NCBI GenBank assembly: GCA_965243285.1
Contig: OZ251537.1
Span: 1,550,001 to 1,614,000, forward strand
Source of the DNA: JAHRAW01 sp965243285
GTDB taxonomy: Bacteria > Pseudomonadota > Gammaproteobacteria > Arenicellales > Poriferihabitantaceae
Direction: 5' to 3'
DNA: 64,000 nucleotides
Under the pieces are notes generated by a model that was given only the letters and a program-made list of their open reading frames with translations, made no database searches and was not told the origin of the DNA. The position numbers were made by a program, and so were the translations under genes. Every line of letters begins with the position of its first letter. Position 1 is the stretch's first letter. Below, in pieces: positions 25,356 through 33,154 of the stretch.

Positions 25356-26132
25356 ATGCGCAATTTGAAAGTAGGGCATGTCGTCGAGGCCGGCATATGG
25401 CTGGCCTTGGCGGCATTTTTATACGCCTATTCCTTCCAATTCGAGCGCGAGATCGAAATTTATCGCTTCGGCGCCGTGGCCTGGCCGCGCGCCATTTTGG
25501 CCTTGATCGCCATCGCCGCCCTTGGGCAGTTGGCCTATCACTGGCGCGGCGGCGGGCAGGATAATTCGGCTGAATCGGCTGATTCGGTCGATAATCCGAC
25601 CAATAACCTCGCCACTTCCGCTGATAATGCCGCCGATTCGGCCGACAACTCCCCGGTATCGAGCCAATCCCCGGCCGTGCCAGCCGCCGGCATCAATATG
25701 CGCGCCCATCTGGCGGTCTGCTTTCTGCTGGCGCTGCCGTTTGTATATATGACTCTGCCGGGCGCGTTGCAAGCCTGGTTTGGCGTCGATAAAACCATCC
25801 TGCATGGCATAAAACTCATCAGCGCCGGCGCTTTGATAGCGGCCTATGTGGCGGTGGCGCGCCGCCATCAGGTCGGCGCCATGCTGGCACTGCCGATTTT
25901 TTTCGGCGCCCTGCTGGAGGATTTCGGCTTTTATGCCACTGCGCCGGTGTTCGTGCTCGGCGTGATGTACCTGATGGGCGAGCGCCGCTATCGCCCCATG
26001 GCGCAGGTCGCGGCCCTCATCGTCGGCTTGATATTTTTGCTGTTCGTGTCGGTGTTGTATGTCGGCCTGCCGCTCGGCAATCTCAGCCCTTTTTATGAAT
26101 TCGGTGCTGCGGTGGTAACGCTGCTGCAATAA
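25356..26132 (+). CDS. tctB: Tripartite tricarboxylate transporter small membrane subunit (TctB)
   Basis: TctB is the small four-helix subunit of TTT transporters. The first helix (HVVEAGIWLALAAFLYAYSF) and the FGAVAWPRAILALIAIAAL segment match the family N-terminus, and the C-terminal helices include LPIFFGALLEDFGFYATAPV. Between helices two and three lies a low-complexity insert (about residues 67-112: NSAESADSVDNPTN..., ADNAADSADNSP), made of Ala/Asp/Ser/Asn codons with many GATTC/GAATC words. At 258 residues the protein is clearly longer than the usual 150-200, and the insert explains much of the excess. Confidence 0.87.
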   Translation: MRNLKVGHVVEAGIWLALAAFLYAYSFQFEREIEIYRFGAVAWPRAILALIAIAALGQLAYHWRGGGQDNSAESADSVDNPTNNLATSADNAADSADNSPVSSQSPAVPAAGINMRAHLAVCFLLALPFVYMTLPGALQAWFGVDKTILHGIKLISAGALIAAYVAVARRHQVGAMLALPIFFGALLEDFGFYATAPVFVLGVMYLMGERRYRPMAQVAALIVGLIFLLFVSVLYVGLPLGNLSPFYEFGAAVVTLLQ

Positions 26133-26192
26133 ATCGCCGTCGCGCTGCATTATTCCCCGCCCCAATCCCCCCACGCATTCCCAATCCCCGTC

Positions 26193-27683
26193 ATGGAAAT
26201 TCTGGCTAATTTCATCGGCGGCACCACGGCGCTGTTCAGCGACCCGTTGGGCGTGTTTATATTTTTCGGCGGCGTGCTCGGCGGCATGTTGTTCGGCGCC
26301 ATTCCCGGCGTGAGCATGCTCACTTTGGCGGCCATTTTGCTGCCGTTCACGGCCCACCTGTCGCCGCAACACGGCATCATGTTGTTCTCGGTGATTTACT
26401 GCACTGGCGTATACGGCGGCGCCATCACGGCGATTTTATTCAACATTCCCGGGGCCCCGGAAAACGCCCCCACCGCCTTCGACGGCTACCCGATGACGCT
26501 GCAAGGCAAAGCCGGCAAAGCGGTCGGGGCGGCGGTGATGTGCTCAGCCATCGGCGGCGTCATCTCATGCGTGGTGATGATGATCGCCACCGCCCCGATA
26601 GCGGCGTGGGCGATTTCCGCCTTCGGGCCGCCGGAAATATTCGCCCTGGTGTTTTTTGGGCTGGCGGTGGCGGCCTCGGTGGGCGCCAAAACCTTTTGGA
26701 AGGGCTGGCTGTCCATCTTAGCCGGCCTGCTCATCGCCGTGGTGGGGTTAGACCCCGTGGGCGGCATCGAACGCTATGATTTCAACATGCCGTACCTGCT
26801 CGCCGGCATTCACTTCATCCCCACCATCTTAGGTTTTTTCGCAGTCTCGGAGATTTTCATTCAAGCCGAAAAAAAGGCCGCCGGGGTCTATAAGGCGCCG
26901 AAATTGAGCGTTAATTTCCTTAACCTAAAGGAACTCATCGCCCATAAAGTCGCCATTATCCGCTCCATCGTCATCGGCTTTTTTTGCGGCGTATTGCCCG
27001 GCATCGGCGCCACCCTGGCGGCCTTTATGGGCTACAACGAAGCGGTGCGATGGTCAAAAACCCCGAAAGAATTCGGCACCGGCAAACTCGAAGGCGTCAT
27101 CGCCTCCGAGACCGCCAACAATGCCGCCACCGGCGCCGCCATGATTCCACTATTGGCGTTGGGGCTGCCCGGCGGCGCCCTAACCGCCATGATGGTCGGC
27201 GTGTTTCAGATGCACGATATGGAGCCAGGCCCGCTGGTGTTCCTCAACAGCGCCGATTTGGTGTGGGTGGTATTCGCCGCCATGTTTTTCGCCAATGTGT
27301 CCATTTTGCTGGTGGGTTACTATTTGGAAACCCGCATCATCCTCAACTTATTGCGCATACCCTTCCAGTTTTTGGCGCCGATGATCTTGCTTCTTGCCAC
27401 CGTCGGCGCTTATGCGGTGCGCGGTTTGAGCATCGACATCATCGCCATGTTCGTCGCCGGCGTGGTCGGTTTTTTCCTCCGCCGCTCGGGCTATTCGGTG
27501 GCCGGCATCGTATTGGGCCTGATTCTCGGCAAAATCGGCGAGCAAACCTTCGCCCAAGCCATGCAAATGCTACATTTTGAATGGCTCGGTTTCATCGCCC
27601 GCCCCATCGCCCTAGCACTGCTAATCGCCGGTGCATTAACTTTGCTAACCAGCATTTATCGAGCGTTTTTCAAGCGAGTTTAG
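26193..27683 (+). CDS. tctA: Tripartite tricarboxylate transporter large membrane subunit (TctA)
   Basis: The 496-residue, 12-helix subunit that carries the transport path. The two family signatures are visible: GGMLFGAIPGVSMLTLAAIL with PGAPENAPTAFDGYPM in the first half, and GFFCGVLPGIGATLAAFMGY followed by GVIASETANNAATGAAMIPL in the second. Full length, no repeats inside the frame. It follows tctB by 60 bp. The tctC-B-A order is a common arrangement. Short tandem repeats begin 12 bases after its stop codon. Confidence 0.94.
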   Translation: MEILANFIGGTTALFSDPLGVFIFFGGVLGGMLFGAIPGVSMLTLAAILLPFTAHLSPQHGIMLFSVIYCTGVYGGAITAILFNIPGAPENAPTAFDGYPMTLQGKAGKAVGAAVMCSAIGGVISCVVMMIATAPIAAWAISAFGPPEIFALVFFGLAVAASVGAKTFWKGWLSILAGLLIAVVGLDPVGGIERYDFNMPYLLAGIHFIPTILGFFAVSEIFIQAEKKAAGVYKAPKLSVNFLNLKELIAHKVAIIRSIVIGFFCGVLPGIGATLAAFMGYNEAVRWSKTPKEFGTGKLEGVIASETANNAATGAAMIPLLALGLPGGALTAMMVGVFQMHDMEPGPLVFLNSADLVWVVFAAMFFANVSILLVGYYLETRIILNLLRIPFQFLAPMILLLATVGAYAVRGLSIDIIAMFVAGVVGFFLRRSGYSVAGIVLGLILGKIGEQTFAQAMQMLHFEWLGFIARPIALALLIAGALTLLTSIYRAFFKRV

Positions 27684-27695
27684 GGATTTTTTGGA

Positions 27696-27818
27696 GGGTG
27701 ATGTTTTGGGGTGATGTTTGAGGGTGATGTTTGGGGGTGATGTTTGGGGGTGATGTTTGGGGGTGATGTTTGGGGGTGATGTTTGGGGGTGATGTTTGAG
27801 GGTGATGTTTGAGGGTGA
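27696..27818. repeat. 13-bp tandem repeat, 9.5 copies, between tctA and the class V aminotransferase
   Basis: Nine full units of GGGTGATGTTTGG (one or two variant bases) start at 27696 and recur every 13 bp, followed by a partial unit. The array is all G/T/A on the plus strand. It starts immediately after tctA and merges into GGCTGTTGCTTT-type repeats that lead into the next ORF. The 13-bp period is not frame-neutral. Confidence 0.96.
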
Positions 27819-28039
27819 ATTGGCTGTTGCTTTGGCTGTTGCTTTTGCTTTTCGCTGTTGCTCTGGATCAGGTCGAATCGCCTGAATCGCGGGTCGAAAT
27901 CACCCGAATTGCCCGAATCACTCGTAAAAACCGCCAAAATCGCCTGAATCCAGCGCTGAGTCGCCCGAATCGCCGGTCGAAATCATCCGAATCGCCCACA
28001 TCTCCGCCATCGCCCCCGCCACCACCCCCACTCAGCCCC

Positions 28040-29362
28040 GTGTTCAACGCCAAACTACTGCGCGACATTCGCGATAAATTCCACCATATCGACGACTGCC
28101 CGTACCAAGGTCGGCGCATATTTTTCGAAAACGCCGGCGGCTCGCTGACGCTAAAGTCGGTGGTCGAAACCACCGCCCGCCTGGCCGCCATCCCCGACAA
28201 CCAGGGCCGCGACAACCCCGCCTCCCAGGCCATGATGCGCCTGATTGACGCAGGCCGCGCCGACATGATGTGCTTCCTCGGCGCCGGACCGCCCGAATCG
28301 CCCGAATCAAACAAATCAACCGAATCTGACCACTCGAACAACCCACCCGGCCCAGCCCAATACGGACGCGTTTTCATCGGCGAAAGCGGCACCGAATGCC
28401 TGTTTCGGGTGATTCGCGCATGCCTATTGGCCGCCGCCGACGGCGGGCAAGTCATCGGCAGCACTTTGGAACACCCGGCCACCGCCAGCGCCGCCCGCCA
28501 ATGGGCTGCGCGCACTGGCCGAAAATATATCGCCGTCGCCCACCACCGCGCCACCGCCGCCGTGCAGGCGCAGGACTACCAACAACACCTCACCGCCGAC
28601 ACCCGCTTAGCCAGCATCATCCACACCAGCCCGGTCACCGGCACCGCGGTGGATGTCGCCGCCATCGCCGCCGCCATTCGCCAGACCGCGCCGGAGTGCT
28701 TCATCGTCGTAGACGGCATCCAGCACGCTCCGCACGGCGCAGTGGATGTCGCCGTCGCGCCGATAGACGCGTACGCAGTTTCCGGCTACAAGGTTTTTTC
28801 GCGCCACAACTACGGCTTCGCCTGGCTCTCACCACGCCTCGCCGCTCTGCCCCATGACGCCCTAGACGGCGCCGCCCAAGCCCATTGGGAACTCGGCACC
28901 CGCGATGCCGCCGCCTATGCCACCTTCACCGATGTGGTGGATTATTTGGCCTGGCTCGGCCGCCACTTCACCCCATCGGTCCACCGCCGGGCGCGCCTCG
29001 AAGCCGCCGCCGCCGCCATCGCGGCCCAAGAAAAATACCTGGTGGATGCCATGCTGCACGGCGCCGATGGCCAAACCGGATTAGCCGCCATGGCGCCAGT
29101 ATCCATCATCGGCGGCGCCGACAACCCCAACCGCGAAGGGCTGATATCCGTCGCCGTCGCCACCCGCCCGGCAGCCGAAGTAGTCGCCGCGTTGGATAAG
29201 CGCGGCGTACGCGTGCACATCCGCAACAATGACTACTTTTCCGCCAACATCCTCACGCCGCTGAATTTACCCGCTGCGGTGCGCGTCTCCATGTGCCACT
29301 ACAATTCGGTGGATGAAGTGAAGCATTTTTTAGCCGCCATGGAAGCCATCATCGCCGAGTGA
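28040..29362 (+). CDS. Class V PLP-dependent aminotransferase (cysteine desulfurase-like)
   Basis: A fold-type I aminotransferase of the class V group. FFENAGGSLTLKSVVE is the entry motif, followed by RVFIGESGTECLFRVIRACL, STLEHPATASAARQWA (His stacking on PLP), TSPVTGTAVDVAAIAAAIR, VVDGIQHAPHGAVDV (Asp and His) and SGYKVFSRHNYGFAW (Schiff-base Lys). The precise reaction is unknown; relatives include desulfurases and epimerases. GTG at 28040 is chosen because conservation starts with FNAKLLRDIRDKFHHID. The frame is open further back to 27809, where simple repeats encode a hydrophobic leader (VNWLLLWLLLLLFAVAL). Residues near 84-107 hold an insert (PPESPESNKSTESDHSNN) where homologous proteins have only a short turn. 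Confidence 0.8.
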   Translation: MFNAKLLRDIRDKFHHIDDCPYQGRRIFFENAGGSLTLKSVVETTARLAAIPDNQGRDNPASQAMMRLIDAGRADMMCFLGAGPPESPESNKSTESDHSNNPPGPAQYGRVFIGESGTECLFRVIRACLLAAADGGQVIGSTLEHPATASAARQWAARTGRKYIAVAHHRATAAVQAQDYQQHLTADTRLASIIHTSPVTGTAVDVAAIAAAIRQTAPECFIVVDGIQHAPHGAVDVAVAPIDAYAVSGYKVFSRHNYGFAWLSPRLAALPHDALDGAAQAHWELGTRDAAAYATFTDVVDYLAWLGRHFTPSVHRRARLEAAAAAIAAQEKYLVDAMLHGADGQTGLAAMAPVSIIGGADNPNREGLISVAVATRPAAEVVAALDKRGVRVHIRNNDYFSANILTPLNLPAAVRVSMCHYNSVDEVKHFLAAMEAIIAE

Positions 29363-29380
29363 AGCGCCCGAATTTCGTCC

Positions 29381-29431
29381 GAATCCAGCCTGAATCCGCC
29401 TGAATCCGCCTGAATCCGCCTGAATCCAGCC
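29381..29431. repeat. 10-bp tandem repeat, 5 copies
   Basis: Five units of TGAATCCGCC (first and last with CCAGCC) lie just after the class V aminotransferase. They use the same GAATCC word that makes up the repeat inside murE and the insert in the preceding gene. Confidence 0.93.
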
Positions 29432-29495
29432 AAAAACGGCATACGCCGCTGGTTTTTATCGCCACATGGCCTAAGGGAATCATGGAATCGGCGAA

Positions 29496-30713
29496 TCAGC
29501 CCGCTTGTCCGCCGGCCGCCAACCGTGGCTGGGGTTTTTCATTAATCGATAAATGCACCACGGCGGCCAACACGCCGGCGATGACGCCAGCCCACCACAT
29601 GCCGTCATATGAGCCGGTTTGGTCATAGATTCGCCCGCCCAGCCACACCCCCATAAAACTGCCGAGTTGGTGGCCTAAAAACACGATGGCGAACAGCGTG
29701 GCCATATAGCGCAGGCCGAAAACTTGCGCCACGATGCCGGTGGTCAGCGGCACGGTGGAGAGCCACAGCAGCCCCATGGCGGCGGCGAATAGATAGACCG
29801 TGAGTTCGGTTTTCGGCGCCGCCAGCAGCAGCAAAATGCAGCCGGTGCGGGCCGCGTAAATGGCGCTGAGGCCGCATTTTTTGCTCCAGCGCTGCCCGGC
29901 CAGGCCGGAAAGCACCGAGCCGATAATATTCATCAGGCCGATGAGGGCGATGCAATAGGCGCCCACCGCCGGCGGCAGGCCGATATCGCGCACATAGGCC
30001 GGAAAATGCACGGTGATGAAGGCGACATGGAAGCCGCACACAAAAAAGCCGACCGTGAGCAGCACGAAACCGCGATGGCGCAACGCTTCGGTGAGCGCCT
30101 CGCCCATGCTTTGCGCGTAGTGCGCCTCGCCGGCGGGCGCCGGATTATTGGGCAATGCCAGCGCCAGCGGCAGCAGCGCCAAGGTGGTGGCGGCGAAAAT
30201 CAGCACGGTGGCGTGCCAGCCATAGGCCTCGATAAAGCCTTGGCAGATGGGCGAAAACAGCACCTGGCCGAAGGACCCGGCGGCGGTGCCCAAGCCGAAC
30301 ACCAGCGAACGATGCGCCGCCCCCACCACCTTCGCCATGGCCGCCATGGCGATAGTGAATGAAGAAAACGCGATGCCGATGCCGGTCAACACGCCGCCGG
30401 TCAGGTGCAGCGCCAGGCCGCTCTGCGCGCCAGCCATGCCCCACACACCGGCTGCGTAAATCAGCGCCCCGAGGGCGATAACCCGCGCCGGCCCGAACCT
30501 ATCCGCTAACGCCCCGGCAAAGGGCAAGGCCAGCCCCCACAGCAGATTTTGCAACGCCATGGCGAGGGCAAAGGTCTCCCGCGGCCAGTCCCGCGCCACC
30601 GTCATCGGCTCCAAAAACAACCCGAAAACCGCTCGAATACCAAACCCGATGGTGGAAATCGCGCACCCGGCGATGATGACCATCAACACACCACGCCAGT
30701 GGGAATTTTTCAT
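29496..30713 (-). CDS. MFS transporter
   Basis: A 405-residue, 12-helix major facilitator protein. The first helices (VIIAGCAISTIGFGIRAVFG with LFLEPMTVARDW) and the loop motif GALADRFGPARVIALG (motif A of MFS) are clear. The second half has GLAGQRWSKKCGLSAIYAAR and IVFLGHQLGSFMGVWLGGRI. The sequence resembles oxalate/monocarboxylate-type or YbfB-type carriers, so an organic anion is likely, but this is a guess. It is convergent with the class V aminotransferase and stands alone between repeat-rich spacers. Confidence 0.9.
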   Translation of the reverse strand: MKNSHWRGVLMVIIAGCAISTIGFGIRAVFGLFLEPMTVARDWPRETFALAMALQNLLWGLALPFAGALADRFGPARVIALGALIYAAGVWGMAGAQSGLALHLTGGVLTGIGIAFSSFTIAMAAMAKVVGAAHRSLVFGLGTAAGSFGQVLFSPICQGFIEAYGWHATVLIFAATTLALLPLALALPNNPAPAGEAHYAQSMGEALTEALRHRGFVLLTVGFFVCGFHVAFITVHFPAYVRDIGLPPAVGAYCIALIGLMNIIGSVLSGLAGQRWSKKCGLSAIYAARTGCILLLLAAPKTELTVYLFAAAMGLLWLSTVPLTTGIVAQVFGLRYMATLFAIVFLGHQLGSFMGVWLGGRIYDQTGSYDGMWWAGVIAGVLAAVVHLSINEKPQPRLAAGGQAG

Positions 30714-30824
30714 CAGTTCAAAAAGCTCTCGTTAGGATGGCGTTGCCGGAGGGCGCTGCGGTTCGGGTAGTCGATTCCGTGACTGGCGGATTATTAGTTT
30801 AGACATGTTAATGCAGGGTGCTGG

Positions 30825-31108
30825 CGGGTTGGGTTTGATTTGGTGGGCGGCGGTCACGGCCGTCAAAATCAACAGTGAAAAGCAACAGCAAAGTCAAAAG
30901 CAAAAGCAACAGCAAAATCAAAAAGACCAACATCAACGGCCCCCCCACCAAATCAGGCGATAAAGCCGCCTGATTTCACTCCCCCCCAGATGAAGCATGG
31001 GGGGGTGAAACGTTAAAAGCCAAAAGCCAAAAGCCAAAAGTCAAAAGCCAAAAGCCAAAAGCCAAAAGCCAAAAGCCAAAAGCCAAAAGCCAAAAGCCAA
31101 ATCACCCG
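30825..31108. repeat. Foldback-type repeat island C with AAAAGCC array
   Basis: A partial forward module tail (TTTGATTTGGTGGG near 30836) leads into A-rich repeats, then a reverse module at 30940-31008 (inner arms AAATCAGGCG/CGCCTGATTT, outer CCCCCCC...GGGGGGG). This is followed by about 12 copies of the heptamer AAAAGCC at 31013-31102. It occupies the gap between the MFS and enoyl-CoA hydratase genes, which are both on the minus strand. Confidence 0.75.
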
Positions 31109-31136
31109 ACAACCTCACAAAATCCGCTACGCCAGA

Positions 31137-31913
31137 TTACTCATGGGTCCACTTCGGTTTGCGTTTTTCGAGGAAGGCGGCCATGCCTTCTTTTTGGTCG
31201 GCGGTGGCGAATAGGGCGTGGAATTGGCGGCGTTCGAACAGCAGGCCTTCGGTCAGCGGGGTTTGCTGGGCGCGATTGATGGATTCTTTGCACATCATCA
31301 GCGCCGGCATGGATTTGGCGGCGATGGCGGCGGCGCATTCCAGCGCTTCGTCTAGCAGGCGGTCGGCGGGGGTGATGCGCGCTACGAGGCCGGCGCGTTC
31401 GGCTTCTTCGGCGCCCATCATGCGTCCGGTTAGGCATAAATCCATAGCCTTGGATTTGCCCACGGCGCGAATCAAGCGCTGCGTGCCGCCGGCGCCGGGG
31501 ATGATGCCGAGGTTGATTTCCGGTTGGGCGAATTGCGCGGTGTCGGCGGCGATGATGAAATCGCACATCATCGCCAATTCGCAGCCGCCGCCGAGGGCAT
31601 AGCCACTCACCGCAGCGATGACCGGCTTGCGGCAGCCCAGCACCGCCTCCCAGTGGTCGGTGATGAAGTTTTCGCGGTGCGCTTGGGCATAGGTTTTGTC
31701 CTTCATTTCGGCGATGTCGGCGCCGGCGGCGAAGGCTTTGGCGCCGCCGGTGATGAGCATGGCGCCGATGCCGTCATCGGCCTCGAAAGCCGCTAATGCC
31801 AGCGCCAATTCGCGCATCATCGGCGAGCATAGGGCGTTGAGCGCTTGCGGGCGATTGAGGGTGATTAAGCCAACCTGGCCGCGGGTTTCGGTCAGAATGT
31901 GGGTGTACGGCAT
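31137..31913 (-). CDS. Enoyl-CoA hydratase/isomerase family protein
   Basis: A 258-residue crotonase-fold hydratase, which adds water to 2-enoyl-CoA in fatty-acid or amino-acid breakdown. The oxyanion-hole strands are visible: KAFAAGADIAEMKD and the signature AVSGYALGGGCELAMMCDFI. The two catalytic glutamates are present: the CE of GGGCELAM and the E in FAQPEINLGIIPGAGGTQRL. The C-terminal helix ends FLEKRKPKWTHE, very similar to mitochondrial short-chain enoyl-CoA hydratase and PaaF. Together with the propionyl-CoA synthetase downstream it suggests acyl-CoA metabolism, though the two genes are divergent and separated by 1.2 kb of repeats. Confidence 0.93.
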   Translation of the reverse strand: MPYTHILTETRGQVGLITLNRPQALNALCSPMMRELALALAAFEADDGIGAMLITGGAKAFAAGADIAEMKDKTYAQAHRENFITDHWEAVLGCRKPVIAAVSGYALGGGCELAMMCDFIIAADTAQFAQPEINLGIIPGAGGTQRLIRAVGKSKAMDLCLTGRMMGAEEAERAGLVARITPADRLLDEALECAAAIAAKSMPALMMCKESINRAQQTPLTEGLLFERRQFHALFATADQKEGMAAFLEKRKPKWTHE

Positions 31914-32169
31914 GGGCTAAGATTCCTCAATGGGTCGGTGGATGGGGATAGTGCGGCGAAAATCGGTAAAAATTTGGCGAAATGCGGCGGAATCGGGCAA
32001 AAACGCGTCGATAATGTGTATTCGGCGTAGTTTTGGCCGGCGGATGGCGTGGGTGGGGGGTTAATGTCAGCGCCATTGCCATCGCAGCCCTGCCTTATTG
32101 CCGAAATAAGCGCGCATTTTAGTCGAGAGAATCGGTGCATTCCGCTTGCGTTTAACGCCGCCGCCGCAA

Positions 32170-33025
32170 AAATCATAAAGCAAATTCATAAAGCAAAATC
32201 AAAAGCGAAATCACCCCCCCACCAAATCAGGCGATAAGGCGGCCTGATTTGACTCCCCCTCATGATGACTCATGGGGAATAAAGCGTAACAGCCAAAGCC
32301 AAAAAGCAAAAGCAAGATCAAAATTAAGGGATTTATAACCCTAAATCTGCAGTTCGATTGGCGTTTTTTTGAGGTCAGCGGCTGATTTAGGGGCTGCTTT
32401 TGCTTTGGCTTTTGCTTTGGCTTTGGCTTTGGCTTTGGCTGTTAAGGCTTTGCTCCACCCTGCTTTTCAGGGGGGAGCCAAAACTAGCGGCTTTTTGCCA
32501 GTTTTGGTGGGGGATATCTTTAATGTTAGGTTTTACTTAGACTTTTGATTTTCGATTATCGCTGTTGATTTTTGCTTTTCGTTTTTGCCTTTAAATTTTC
32601 ACCCCATCAGCCACAAAATGATGCGTTAAAAGACACAACATCAACAGAAAAATCAAAGTCAAAGCAACCTCAAAAGCGAAAAGCGAAAGCAACAGCAAAA
32701 GCGAAAGCTACAGCAACAGTGAAAGCTACAGCAACAGCGAAAATCAAAGTCAAAGTCAAAGTCAAACGCACCCCCCACCAAAACTGGCGATGAAGCCGCC
32801 AGTTTTGGCTCCCCCCTAAAAAGATAGGGTGGACAAAGCCTTGAACAGCAAAAGCAAAAGCAACAGCCAAAGCAACAGCAAAAGCAACAGCAAAAGCAAC
32901 AGCCAAAGCAACAGCAAAAGCAACAGCAAAAGCAACAGCAAAAGCAACAGCAAAAGCAACAGCAAAAGCAAAAGCCAAAGCCAAAAGCCAAAAGCCAAAA
33001 GCCAAAAGCCAAAGCCCCCTTTTTC
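32170..33025. repeat. Foldback-type repeat island D (three hairpin modules)
   Basis: Within the gap between the enoyl-CoA hydratase and prpE genes (31914-33154), three modules occur. One is reverse at 32213-32275 (AAATCAGGC arms). One is forward at 32453-32514 (AAAACTAGC/GCCAGTTTT, one mismatch). One is reverse at 32770-32833 (AAAACTGGCG arms, outer stem CCCCCCTA...TAGGG). A family end (AAGGGATTTATAACC, CTAAATCTGCA) lies at 32326-32351, and a central hairpin (CATCA...TGATG) near 32605-32622. Between 32840 and 33020 are A-rich 6-, 7- and 12-bp repeats (AGCAACAGCAAA, AAAAGCC). No gene is supported; the first 250 bases of the gap hold nothing recognisable. Confidence 0.78.
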
Positions 33026-33154
33026 ACTCTCCGCTGGGGTGCGTTAAAATGCCCCCACCACAAAATATACGAGATGCGCATTTAGCGTACGAAATCTCAG
33101 CCTTAGGCCTCACCCCAGACCTTCAACCATCCCCACATCCATCCACCGACCCCC

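Noticed and set aside
27696..27818. Possible CRISPR array
   Set aside because: 13-bp units are directly adjacent with no spacers and no cas genes; it is a simple tandem repeat.
31013..31102. AAAAGCC array as a possible replication origin iteron set
   Set aside because: The heptamers also occur as flanks of many repeat modules, with no DnaA box cluster or rep gene nearby.
32829..33047. 72-residue Ser/Lys/Gln-rich ORF (and its Leu-rich reverse frames)
   Set aside because: Produced by A-rich short-period repeats of island D; no ribosome-binding site or conserved part.
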